The position numbers were made by a program, and so were the translations under genes. The notes under the pieces are model-generated. The model was not told where the DNA came from and did no database searches. It was given only the letters and a program-made list of their open reading frames with translations. Below, piece after piece: positions 23,501 through 36,602 of a stretch of 64,000 bases of DNA. The stretch is from Dipetalonema caudispina (Eukaryota > Nematoda > Chromadorea > Rhabditida > Onchocercidae). The stretch covers positions 310,001-374,000 of the forward strand of contig JABVXV010000004.1 of NCBI GenBank assembly GCA_013365325.1. Direction: 5' to 3'. Numbering within the stretch: the stretch's first letter is position 1; each line of letters opens with the position of its first letter.

Positions 23501-26500
23501 TTCAGGCACAATATATGGCAGAGGAGCATACGACTGGTTCGATCGGATGAATCAGATGCCGAAAATGGACCTGTGTCTTTCTCTTCTGTGATTTCTGTTT
23601 TTAATGTGTCGCATAATAATGTATGTGTTTTATAATTGCTTCCAGTTTATTTCACGTTAAATCTGCAATCATTCTTGTTTTAGATTATCCGAAGGAAAAA
23701 TTTACTGTAATTATGCGTTAGATCAAATATCAGCATCACAGTTGTCAGGTTTTACAGCTTTACAGAGGATCATTTATATACAGATTAAAGCGATGCCGTC
23801 GTGCTTGGCATGTTGTTGTCCATATTTAACCAGATTCAATATATCGCACAACCAGCTAACATCTCTTGGTCCAGTGCAATGCTTACCTTCTCGATTGAGA
23901 CACTTGGATGTTTCTAATAATCAGCTTATTGCTGCTTTTGAGTGTCCGACTGCTGTACAGTTGGTGTGTCATGCAATCAATGCGCCGTCAAATGAAATCA
24001 CACCAATGAGACGTGCAAGTCCTTTACGTAATTCACGTAAGTTTTATGAGCTTCTGGGTTGTTTTTTTATGGAATCTATTGATATATTTTTGCCGAACAA
24101 GCATGGAATTAAATTTTCACGTATTTCTTGATTTCTCTTGCTCATTGATTCGAAGTATGCTCAATTTTTGGTCTATTTTCACCTGTCATCAAGGTTGAAG
24201 TCTTTCTAAAACTTGTTCTTCTTGCTATGGACTATTCAGATACCCTCGTTCAGGATCTCGTTCAAAATCAGCAGTTCGCAGTCAACGTTCGTTAAGTGTT
24301 GCTCCAATTGGCGACACTTTATGTGATACATTTATCGACGCTTGTTCTCATAAACAGCATACGAGACTGGAATCATTGCGCACATTTGTGGTGGCTAACA
24401 ACCGCCTTACGGAAATCCCTCTTCTTGTTCCCAGTTCAAAGCTCATTTCGTCTCCAAAAAAGAAGCAACGTGAAAGCCGACAAAGATGTTCTGCGGTAGA
24501 ATTTGTTTTTTATATTTTAGGTAATGCAAAATGACCAGACATATTGTTGATGCCTCTTCGGGAAGGACGAAGGAGAAAAGAAAACGAGTAGTAATTTTCA
24601 TTCATTTTCAATGTTTTATAGGCTAGAAGACAAATACTATTTCCTGCTCTCACAACTCTTGATGTGAGCAATAATTTCATATCGAACGTTCCTGCAGCGC
24701 TGTCCAACTTAGTATCTTTATGTGTATTAAATGTGAGTGGAAACAGTGGCATTGAAATGCTACCTCCAGAGTTGGGCCTTCTTAGTAAGTTTCATTCTTT
24801 CTTCTTTGTCGGTTTCTCTAAGTTTCGTGTATGAGTTATTACATAGGAAATCTCACTTTAGGTAAACTTTGGAATCTTATTCTGAAGGGCTGTTCATTGC
24901 GAGATCCGCTAAAGAGCATGGTGCATGTGGAAAGCTATAAAACTGTCGATTTGATTGCATATCTGAAATCTGTCTTGGAAGAGTATGTGGTTTCTGTTAA
25001 CCAATTCAGCTCTGTCTTTTCCTGTTTTTCTTGATCCGCATTAGTAATGGTTGCATTGAAGCAATAGGATTGTTTCGAGATGAAAGGAAAATTGAATTTG
25101 AAATCAGTTTTTGCGGTTATTGTTGGTCTTTTATTCTTTTATAGTTTTGAAATATTGTGCATTCAGTACGGTCGTCATATTCTTATTGCAGTTCTCGTCC
25201 ATATACACGGCTTAAATTGATGATCGTTGGAGTGCAAGGAATTGGAAAAACCTCACTTTTGCAACAAATTCGTCTGGAGGGTACAGTGGGCAAAAGGACA
25301 CCACCAAACGATGTATCTCTTATAAGTGATGTTGCTTGTTTTTCTGCATTCTGTTTTATTTTTATCCAATTCTGCTAGAACTTTTTGAACTTGTGTATTG
25401 TGATGTTGGCCCTGCCATTAGTTTTTTCTCATGTAACCTAATTTGGTTTTGCCATCCATGTTAAACCCTCTGAAGGTGGAAAATTCATTTAAATGAGCTA
25501 CAGAGCTGGTCGAAAAGAATGGGACACAGTACAGGCAGTGGCGGTGATCGTACCGCAAAAGGTGCCAATATCTCCACAGTGGGTGTTGACATCGCTGAAT
25601 GGACCTTTGAGCCAAAAAAGACGAAAGGTTAGAGACAATTACAGAATTGGTTATCGTAGTATGCAGTATATTAAGTTTAGAGATGAATCCTTGAATTCAA
25701 ATCAGATAAAAAAATGAAGAACCCTCTTGCTTTACCTGCTTCATAATATCTGTCGATGCATAAGCGTTGCTTCTTTTTTCTACTTCTTATTTTGTAATTT
25801 AGTTGCTAGTCAGAATTTTTTAGGCGAGCCAACCTTCGGTCCACTTACATTTCGTACGTGGGATTTCGGTGGACAACGAGAGTACTACGCGACCCATCAA
25901 TACTTTTTATCCCGGCGTTCTTTGTATGTCCTGGTGTGGAAGGTAACTGATGGTGAAGCAGCATTGCCAGATCTGCGTCAGTGGCTAGTCAATATACAAG
26001 TCAGAAGTTTGAACATTATACTTCATTTCTCCTCAGTATTAATTTCAGTTGTGGCATCTTATATATGACTGAGTGGTAGTTCTTAAAGGTTCACTTTTTG
26101 TGTTGATATCGTCCTTTCATCATTTTATATCCGTCATCAGTACTTTTCAAGTTATTTTACTGTTTACAGGCTCGCGCTCCAAATTCTCCAGTAATCATCG
26201 TTGGTACCCACGTTGACCAAATCTTTTCGAATCCTGAACGTTTCCCCTCCTCTTATCTGGACGATCTGAATGCGGTCATCAGAGGTTGTACATCATTTTT
26301 TCACTTTTTTTATTATTTATTGTTGGAAAGCCTGTAATAAATTTTGGTATAAACCTGCAGCTTCTTCGAGAGCATATCCAACAAAATTTTTTAGAATTCC
26401 ATTTTTATTTGATTTGCACATAAAGCATGTTGAACAGTTTCAATTATATAGCTCCAACTTTCCTCATTTCCCCTATATATACCCATACTCAATGAAGTTA

Positions 26501-29500
26501 ATTGTATTCTATGTCAGATAAAATGACTCCTTATTAAGGCTCTAGGTCTTTACTGATTTTTTCATCGACTTAAAAGGAGGAAATTACAGATCACTTTGTA
26601 ATGGTACCCGATGCAGATAAAAAAGGTCTGCCACGTGTCGTTGACTCACTGTTTGTCTCTTCAAAAACGAAACAGAATATTCGTGTGCTTTGTAATTTGC
26701 TTTACCGAACAGCTTATGATATTCGAACAGCGAATAGCAAAGAACGACTTCTGGATCAAAAGATTCCAGCTTCTTATCTGGCATTGGAAAAAGTAATTTC
26801 ACGTTCTTCTTTGATGTATAGCTCTTTACTTACAAAGGACTTAAAGATTGATAATTTGGCCTGTACAATCATTTTTCAAGTTGTCATTTTTGGTTATTTC
26901 TATTCATTCAGGCTATTTGTTCTAACTCTATTCTACTATTTAATAGATAGTAGTTGAACTGGCAGATGAACGACGTTCGATAGGGATAGAGCCGGTTATG
27001 AGAAGTGGTGATTTTCGTACTGTTGTCCAAGAACGGATGTTGAAGAATTACGGTCGTGCATTCCGTGATGATATCGAATTTAACCACGCCTGCTCATTTC
27101 TCCATGAGAATGGTTAGCTTTCTGTTTTTAAAACGTTTAATTTTTCATCCGAAAAAGAAAGGAAATAGTAGGGATCGTATTGCTGAAACAAAAAGATTTA
27201 ATTCTTTAAATAAATTCAGTGAGTGAAATAAATCAACAAGCAGATGACGCATGGTTTGCTAAGCTTGATACAAATATAAGAATGCGTGGTTAAGCTCAAT
27301 GAAGTGTTATTTTAGGAGTAATACTGCATTATGAGGACGTGACTCTCAGGGAGTTATATTTCTTGGACCCGCAATGGCTGTGCGATATCCTCGCCCATGT
27401 GATAACAATCCGGGAAATAAATCCGTTTGCCCGCAATGGACTTATGAAAATTGACGATCTTCAAGTGTTGTTCAAGTCACTTAACTTGAGCAACTCTGCT
27501 ATTAACTTGAGGTACATCAAATTATTGCCTTTTCAGGAATTCAGTTCTTCTGGTTTACATGTACATTTTGGTATTGCTTTGCAGGTCTCACATTATATCC
27601 TTACTGCAGAAGTTTGAGGTCGCACTATGCTGGCAGTCGCGTTCACTGTTGATTCCTTCTTTGTTACCGGATGAATATCAGTTAAGGGGTGGTTATCCGG
27701 GTTCAAAAGTTATGGTTAGTTTTTAATTTATGTTTACCTTGGTTTTGAAATTTAATAATAATGTAACTTTTACTTCCCAGAAATACCCTGTGTTGCTCGG
27801 TGCTTCTATTGTAAGTATTGGACGATTTGCATGAATATGTCCTGTTATAATTTGGTTTATTGATAGAGTGTTTTAGACTGATACATGCTTATCTTTGTGA
27901 GCATGTAGAAAATCAAAGAAAATATGAGCATTATTTTGTTTATGAGTGAAATATATTATCAAACGCTTTCCTTTATCTTTACTCTTTTGTTTTCATCTTT
28001 AGACCAATCTTCAAAATATCACAAAAGCTTATTTACGAATGAAATTTTCATACATATTTGTCAGTGCTTCTTTGCACATATTGTTGACGATTATATGAAA
28101 TATTTTCTACTTTCGCTGTTTATAAATATGCTATTTCTCTTTATTTACTAATCCTTTTTGTACTTTCTTTTTAGTCGAAATTTTCAAAATTTAAGCTGTC
28201 TTACATTCTTATTAATCTTCAGTTGAACTCAGTGTTATAACCAACTTTAGTTACTACATTAATGTAAAAACCATTGCTTATTAAACAGTTTTGCATTAAT
28301 GATAACTGAGGTCGTAAATTCATTACAAATCAAATAAGTAGAAATATGAGTAAAGGTAAGAAACTTACAGGTGCCAACAAGGGCTTCTTCGTGGCAACTA
28401 GCAGTTGGGCAGCGAGAAACGAAAAAGAATCTTACGATGAAATCACCACATCTCCAGTTACAAACACTTTTTTCTCAACGAAATTTGAGTGGTACACGGT
28501 ATCAAGCAACAGTGCCGTTAACCACTCTTTCAGATAGTCGGAAGAAATCTCCAACACCAGTTTCAATTGGTCGCGATGAATCTAATGGTGGTGAAGGAGT
28601 CCGTTTAATTGGTGAGAAACATGGATGTATTGTTAATATGGAGTACCTGGAACAGGTGAATACACTTTAGCATTAATTAGTTTTCGAGATTAGTTTACAA
28701 TTTGTAGTTTATAGTTGCTTCTTCAGTATAACCTTAGTTAAATGATTCAGATTTACTGAATTCAAGAAAGATACAGAAAAGTAATTTGCTCTGGAAGATA
28801 TTGGTTAATTCATTATAGTTATGCGTTTAGTTAGGGAACCTTTATAGGAGGTAGTGCGTCGAATCTATATGATGGCATATATACCTTCCGGCTTCTGGTC
28901 TCGGCTAATGACGCGTGTACTTGTCGATGACCATATCACTATGTGCTTGGAGCGTTTATTGCAAGTTGAATATTTGTCGGAGGATTCTTCGTTAGAGACA
29001 CTGAATGAACTCTGTGACAGGCAATTTCTTTCATACTGGCTACTTTGGCAGACTGGTTTCGAGGTATGCTTTTTTTCAATTCTCCTTGTGCCGAAATGCC
29101 ACTTTTAGTTTCTGTGATGGTATATTTTCATACAATGGAAATATCTCATTGTTCATTTATATCTCCTCCTCTATTCCCATTCACCGCCTTGAAATTTACG
29201 AAATATCAGTTGAAGTTACTTTATTATTTCTCTCTTGTTTCATATATTATTCCTCGTGTTCATCTGCAAAAGATGATTCAATTCATTTCTGAGATAACAT
29301 TTACCCGTTTACGTCTTCGATTAATCAAAAAATGAATAAATGAGATATTTGATTGCTTATTATCCCCAGAAAATAAGAAGACTGGATTTCTGAATGCAAA
29401 AAGTATTGATGACCTGATTGTTAACATAATATATTACTATAATTTGCAAAATGCTGCTGTATAAAATCATCTCTTACTAGTGTTCCTTTATCCACTGCTT

Positions 29501-30738
29501 CTCTTCAGTATCCGAAATCGAAATTTCTGCTCTCAACTAATGGAAGATGACAAAACTTTCAATAAAACGGTATAAGATGGAATCAGCACTACTACCGTCA
29601 TGCTTTCAGATCTTGGCTTTTGAAAAGACAATATTTATAATGCGCCAGTTTTTGCCTCATGCGGAGGTGCGTGACGTTCATTATGAAATAGTTGAATGGC
29701 GCTGTTGTGCAGAAGATAGTAACTGGCGTACGTTGGACATCAGCGGCTCCTCGTTGATCGAAATCATCATTCCAGCAGTCAGGTTCCAATTGTATTCAGT
29801 GCTTGATTATCATTTCCTCACCATATCAAACAAACACAAAACAGTGTGTTGATATTTCAGAATAAACTTAGTGTGCGGTGAAAAAGAATATGTTCTTCGG
29901 AGCAACCGTGCTGCAGTGACCCGTCTCTTAGCTCTCATTGTGGATATTATGGATACCCTGTTGGAAGACTGGTATTTATTTATTTGCATATACTGTGTCT
30001 ATTGCATTACAACGATACAGAGGATCTCATTGAAATCTTAGACAATCTGAATAATGTTGATGGTGTAAGGAATGATTTGTTTCTTTACTGACGGTGATTT
30101 AAATATTTTCAGGTATCCCTCATTGGGAACACGTTTTGTACACACTTCGGAGGGATGCCTTCTTGTAAATCGTCTCGTTCCATGTCTCAAATGTGCTAGC
30201 AGTACACGAAATCTGGATGCTTTTTTTAAAATCAAGAAGAATGATGACGTAATATGGTGATTTTTGTTTTTTTATGAATGTATAACATGTTGGTCCATGT
30301 GTCCTTCTGTCTCGCTTTTGCCTACTCATTAATCCTTCTGTCACTACACTTTGATGAAATACGATTTTGATGAACAGTGATGTTATAGAGGAATCACTTT
30401 TTGTCCTTCTTTCAGTGTTCTTTTGCTAACGATACCTTATTTCAGTGAAACATTATCAAAACAAAGGTTACATGCGTTTACGGTGGAAGAATGTATCCTT
30501 AGCGCCCACGACGGAGTCAATTTGAGATGTCCCTTGCACTTCGACATCTCTGTTGTAGACATCGCTCCTGACACTGTTTTCCTGGACATAAGTGAGGATT
30601 ATCTCATCCAGCCCACTTCTGTGAAGCGCGGTAAATTACTCGGACATGGTGCATTCGGTTTTGTATTTAAGGCCGCTTTCAAAATTTCGGTAAGTTGATC
30701 AACAATGAATAAAAGAAAGGGCTGACGGTGAAGTATTT

Positions 30739-30779
<41 letters not shown>

Positions 30780-33700
30780 CATATAGAGCATTCTTAATTG
30801 CTACGAATTTTGATTTTCTGGAAGTAATAGATGAAAAGGCTTTCTACTGATTATAAGATTACTGATGCTAGCACATATTCTAGGATGGAAATGTGCAAGA
30901 CGTTGCACTGAAAATGTTGGAACCGGTGGAACCGGGTTTGGGGGCTCGAGCATCTTCTGTTTCAGCATATAAGGTAAACTTGCGTTCAGGTGTATGTACT
31001 GATTTCTCTTGAGCTTTGCAATTATAAAAAATTGCGGCTTTTTCTGGAATATTAATTTGACTTGTGCAAGAAAGGGTAGCGGCATAATGATTTTTGTGGA
31101 TTGCTCAGACATATGCAAATCGTTTCAAATTATAGGGGCATTTGAGAGTCAAGAGAGTCAATCTTGATTATGTTGAGCAGGATGATTTTTAGGCAGCATA
31201 TACGAAATGGCAACGAGATCCACTACAGAATGCTTGCCGTGCATACTGTACCTGTCGACAAGAGTTGAATGTGTTAGCATCACTTCAACATTCTCACATC
31301 ACTGCGCTGATAGGAGTGTGCCCGCGACCTTTGGCTCTTCTGGTTGAATTAGCCCCTCTTGGTGCCTTAAATCATCTACTCAATAATTACCGACGAAGTG
31401 GGGCTCGGTTACGCCTTAGTGTCATTCAGGATACTGCCAGTCAGGTTCTCTTCAATGATTTCGGAACATATTCAGTTGATTTTCTTAATTGAGGCGTAGC
31501 TGGATTATTTTGAAATTTTTTGTTAAAAATAAGCATATTATCCTTGAGTCCAGTTTTGCAATTTCCAGGTAGCCAAGGCGTTGGAATATCTTCACGAGCA
31601 CCGCATCATTTATCGCGATCTGAAATGTGAAAATGTGCTAACATGGCGATTTCCTCCACCATTCAGTACCATAACGGATGTCCTTGTTAAATTGGGCGAT
31701 TACGGTATATCACGAAGCTCGTTTCCTTCTGGTGGTGCAAAAGGATTCGGCGGGACTGAAGGTTTCATGGCTCCAGAGATAATGCGCTACAATGGGGAGC
31801 AGGAATACACGGAAAAGGTTATATTTGTTCCAGTTATGTCCTTATTTGCTTTTTTTCTTCTTCCTGCCTTTAATTTGTTTTCTAGTATAGGTAGACTGCT
31901 TCTCGTTTGCGATGTTCTTGTACGAGCTGATCAGCCTTAAGTTACCATTTGATGGCCATGAACAACTCAAGGAATATGTTCTGGATGGCGGACGACCGCG
32001 GCTGACTCCTTCCGTGAGTTTATTTTCTTCTTTCATGAGTTTGTTTTCTCCTTTCGTGTTTAGTTTTAAGAACGAAAGAAGCACTACTTTAATTACATAA
32101 GCATTTATTTACTCTATTCTGAGTTTTTTGATTTTGGCTTCTTTATTTGGTTTGATTTATTGAATATTTTATTATTTGGAGATAAGATTCGTAAGTCATT
32201 AACTACTCATATCACTCATACGTAGATACACTTTACTTATATATTTACATTCAGACTTGGGACACACTACAGATCATGTGAAAATTTTATTTTTACTCTA
32301 GTTGTTGCTAAATTACAGGAATTATTATATCCTTGCAACGTGCTCGATGTGATGGTTGTCTGTTGGGCGGCACAACCGGTAGATCGTCCTTCGGCATCTC
32401 AAATAGTCTCTATGACTACAGCTCCCGAATTCACTCATTTGCTGGACGTCATTTCCCTAAACGACCCGGATTCGGCTGTCAATGCTAGTATTTCTTTTCC
32501 AAGTAAGTAGTTCGTTATCTTTGTTCATAAACATCGGGAAAAATGTGCTGTAAGAGGATTCCTTCAAATCGTGACTATTGATCTTATCCAATCTTATTGA
32601 ATTTCGAGTTCCATGCTGTTTCCTTTATCAGCAGTATGTAGCTTCGACTCTACTAAAGTTTCTCATCTATATTGAACTCTGTTTAACCGTAGTTTTCACA
32701 GTAGTTCCACAATTCTGTAGTTTTTTACCCTTTAAAATTCACAACGTGTTAGAGGTATTACAATCTTGTTTTTTATTGGTTTGACTTTTTTTAGCTCTGG
32801 ACGATGTGGAAGTGGGTTCAACAATAGAGGACAATGTAGAAGGGGAAGTATGGATGAGCAGGTCGGATGGATCTGTCACTGTTGTTAGCTGCAATCAATA
32901 CGGTTGGCTAGATTCTAAGGTACTTCATCTCTTATAAATTTGATGTTTGTCCAGTTGTTATTGTTTCTTCGAATACAGTTTGAAGGTTGAAAGACACAGC
33001 ACGTAAAATCAAAAATTAGCGATATTCTACTTTTAGCAAAATTACAGAGCATTATTATGAATACGGACAGAACAGTAATATTAGCGATGTGTGTGGTCAA
33101 CGACAACGTATGGCTTGCAGAATCAACTGGAATATTGAGGATTTACTGGTTTGTTAATGTCGTCTGATGCTGAAATCACTTTTAATGAAAAGTCAGTAAG
33201 GGAAGGTCTGTGTTTTTCTCTCTTACTTTTATGCTCTCAAAATTCATCTGCTTACAGCCGCTCATCATATTCCGAACTTTGGTCATTCTCAATATCGCGT
33301 TTCCTTCCTACTGCGCATCTATCTATTAGTGTCATTTCGTTGTCGGTTTTTATTACTGCTCCACTATTAATACTAGTTACTCTTCCTTCTGCGTTATTAC
33401 TTGTGAAGGGTGATCGTACTGCTGATAGTCCCTTCGTCTCTTCTATCGGTTTATCCACCATTCACTCATCTGCTGTAATCGATTATGGCCAGAACGTGAA
33501 GTAAGCAGTTCTTTTTTTATTTCGTTTCCATCAGTACATTAAAAACTGATTTACATGTTACTTCTTCACTTTTCAAATCCTCTCAAATTATAAGTGATGC
33601 AGTAGTTCTGACCAATATTCTACTTGATTTCTTTTTTAGTCAGACTTCATTAATTATGTTCTGCCTGACTAATTTGAGATCCATTCGTTAATTAAATAAT

Positions 33701-35817
33701 TCATTCATGATCTAAACAATGGTAAAAGTGAACAGTTTTGCTATATATTAGTAGGTACGAACGATATATGTAATGAGGAAAAGGAACACAGATCTTGATC
33801 AATCCATCAGTTTAAACCAGCAACATAGTCATATTTTGAGTTATTTTTTTATTTTCAGGCAGATATGGACAGGACACGAGCATTCTTCCATATGCATTTA
33901 CGATGTAAGTTTAGAAAATCGATTGGTATTTGCTGCAAATATCGGTCATGGTGAGAGCCAGGTAGATGTTACTGAGAAAAGCTGTGTGTCACATATGGTA
34001 ACTACTGGAACAGATTCGACGCTGTTATGGTCTGTCCTGTCGCATGGAAGCAAAGTAATTTACGTATAAAGAAAATTGATAATAGCTTTTTGTTGACCAG
34101 TACTTTGGTGGCTTCCCATATTTTAATAGCTGATTGTCGTTAGGGGAAGTATATGTTTTGATAATTCTATATTTAATGTAAGCTCGAGAAGTTAAACCAA
34201 AAAAAAATATTTGATTTCACAGCGGTTATTCGATATAAAAATATTACAGTTTTTTCTGTAGCTTTCTTTCTTTGCTAGCAGTATGATTTTAAGTGAAGTG
34301 ATGAAATATGATTGTACGAAGTATTGCTGTGATCAATCATTCTGCATTGATCACATCAAGTGCTATTTCTATACTTCTTTTCATGTTGGTTGGGGAAGGT
34401 ATTTACTACATATCTATAGGTGTATCAGTGGTCCACAGCATCGCGAAAGCTGCGGAATCGACTTGACTCCCGTAAGATCTTGCCTTCCTCGGAATCAATT
34501 TCAACTTTGGATATTGAGGCGTCTCGAGATGGTTATGTTTCTGCACTTGCGCTTCTGGATAGAACAGATGGTGCACAACTGTACATAGGAACTAGCAGAG
34601 GAGCAGTAATTGTTGCTCAAGCTTTCGAGGTAAGCAGAGTTTTTGTCATTATGGCATTGATGACGAGTCTTTAAGCATAGGATTCTCAGATCAGCGAAAG
34701 GATGTTGCTTCAAAAGAACCCATAACCACGCGTAACCAAAATGATTCCATAGTAAATATTTTTCACATATTAACATTTCACAGTTTAGGATATGAATTCT
34801 GTACTTTTAAATAATCCTCATTTTACGCATGATTTTTGAGACTGTCCTATTTCTGGCATCATTAGAGTTATGGATACATCAGTTGATAATGTGATAGAGG
34901 AACTTTCCTATTTATGAAACCTCAGTAATATTTCCATACATCTTGAAGCACATGAAAATATTACACTTACAGTGTTGAATATGCAACCTATTAAAAATGG
35001 CATCATTAACAAAGTATTATCATGTGTTGAATTTGATGACCAAGATTGAAAAATTCATGTATGAACCAAAGATCACTTATCAGATTAAGTTGACTTATGA
35101 TGTTAAAATGTTTTGGAATAAGGAGATGTAATTAGTTTTACGTACTTCATCGTGTTTGGTAGTCATCCGTATTACACGGCCTATCGCTCTGTTAAAGAAA
35201 CTGACTTACAGATTCTCATACTGAATATATACTTCTATATTGCAGATGCGACCACTTGCTGCATTTCGGCCATATGTGGAAGACGTACATACGATTATTG
35301 TATTAGACATAGCTTCAGCCCTAAATGAATACATACGTACTCGCAAAAATTTTGTCAGTATAGCGAGCTTGGGGAGACGAAGCTTTGGCGCTAACAGCAG
35401 TGGTAGCGGGAATGACCCATTGGAAAATGTTAGCTGGGTGAAGGATCGTGTATCGGAAACAGTAGATCGTTTCAGGCAGGGTACTACTGAACATGTATCT
35501 TCCTTAAATAGTTATATAATTACTATTGGGAATGGATACAGGTTCGTTATCTTTTTAGCTTCTTCGATTCGTTGCGATTTATGATTAAGTTCAGGATCCG
35601 ATGTAGGTTATTAATTACGTACAGCAATCCTTGCCGTTTATGGATGATGTGGGATGTTTTGAGGTTTAGGTGATGCTATACATTACTATAAATCATTTAG
35701 ATAATTTCCAGATGTCTCATAGATCGATTTACGGATCGGAAGCATCAAGGGTCAGCTACTCTTCGTCGAGAATCGCACTGCGCAATCATATGGCGAACAG
35801 ATGAATGGGTTTCCTGA
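17548..35817 (+). CDS. lrk-1: LRK-1, LRRK1/LRRK2-family ROCO kinase (Ankyrin-LRR-Roc-COR-kinase-WD40-like)
   Basis: Giant ROCO protein linking a Ras-like GTPase to a kinase; worm LRK-1 acts at the Golgi in sorting synaptic-vesicle proteins. 44 exons, about 2533 aa (human LRRK2 2527): 17548-17595, 17778-17931, 18091-18297, 18638-18800, 20270-20447, 20537-20628, 20934-21105, 21257-21375, 22009-22210, 22265-22509, 22640-22850, 23067-23374, 23506-23620, 23784-24036, 24254-24495, 24622-24784, 24862-24982, 25192-25312, 25504-25627, 25824-25999, 26170-26284, 26590-26792, 26947-27112, 27316-27511, 27585-27714, 27781-27810, 28371-28655, 28848-29063, 29610-29782, 29861-29971, 30113-30256, 30446-30689, 30884-30973, 31193-31444, 31569-31817, 31891-32013, 32319-32502, 32795-32919, 33048-33148, 33258-33500, 33859-34054, 34420-34629, 35246-35541, 35712-35817. 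Ankyrins span residues 17-445, LRRs 527-960, Roc from 998 (GVQGIGKTS, DFGGQRE, GTHVD), COR 1250-1780 and the kinase 1795-2100 (GHGAFG, VALK, YRDLK, DYG). The kinase resembles LRRK1. The first exon is uncertain: its ATG follows CTATAG by five bases. Confidence 0.92.
18801..20269 (+). other. Long lrk-1 intron (1.47 kb)
   Basis: This is the longest intron of the gene, between two ankyrin-encoding exons. It contains A-rich and T-rich tracts (for example poly-A near 20010-20025) and no open frame with recognisable features. I saw no nested gene on either strand. Confidence 0.5.
30741..30776 (+). repeat. 36-nt poly-T tract in a lrk-1 intron
   Basis: An unbroken T run ending in TTTTTTAG, so it looks like a very strong acceptor. 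The true acceptor, judged by frame and kinase conservation, is about 107 bases downstream at 30883. Shorter poly-T runs occur at 3831-3850, 11445-11468 and 20461-20480, all inside introns. Confidence 0.9.
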
Positions 35818-36602
35818 TGATGTTCGTTCAAATTGCATATGTTAAGCTACTCCAGCAATTTGGAATTATCATCACATATCATGTTACTTCATTGTTTTCT
35901 ATTTTCTTAAATGGATAGAAGGTACAAGTTTGCTTCCTAGCCTTTCTAAGCCCTTCTATCGCTTTTCCGAAAGACCTTTCAGGTATTTGGATCTTTATTT
36001 TCCTTAATATTCTGTGAATACCTATATCTTTCTCCTCACGATGGAGTCATATTTTCAAAAAATTACCCTTTGTATTTATTGTTTCTAATTCTGAATTATC
36101 TGTAGATTTTTTGGCTGATGCTGTATGTCAAATGCGCAGAAAGAAGGGGGAATAAATAGATATCAACATACTGTGGAGTACTTTCAGATGCATATTGCAC
36201 TGTACCAAATGTGCTAATGTCTTCATCGCTTAAATCTCGAATTCTGTTTTAATCTCATTTGTCGATAAGTATTAAGCAAATTGTGCCCGGTGAATTTGAT
36301 CCTGTACGTAACATTGACACGTTGACCTTTTTCCTTTTTGTTCCGAATTCATTGTGCTGCTTGATTGAAAGCATGTTTCGAAATTTCTGCAATTTCCCAT
36401 TGATAAAATTTTTGAAATTTTGGATTATTCTTTATTCTGATCACGATTTAAGCACGCTTCAAAAGTTTCTTAGCAATGATATTTTTTATGATTTTGACTG
36501 TCATTCACAAATGGTACTGGTGACAGTGTTATATGGAATTTTTTTTTAAAGACTTGTGAAAGAGATACCGAAAATTGATTGAAAAAGATAAGAAGAGAGT
36601 GA
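35818..36602. other. Spacer between lrk-1 and the LSM10-like gene
   Basis: About 785 bases. A candidate AATAAA at 36151-36156 could end the lrk-1 transcript. The open frame 36259-36549 is hydrophobic and low-complexity with no family match and is left uncalled. No clear trans-splice acceptor is seen directly before 36603. Confidence 0.5.

Noticed and set aside
30741..30780. The TTTTTTAG end of the long T tract as the lrk-1 acceptor
   Set aside because: Using it would add sequence with stops and break the kinase reading frame. The site at 30883 restores the VALK exon.
33252..33461. Minus-strand open frame of 69 codons opposite a lrk-1 exon
   Set aside because: It lies entirely on the complement of an exon that fits the lrk-1 phase on both sides and has no recognisable features of its own.
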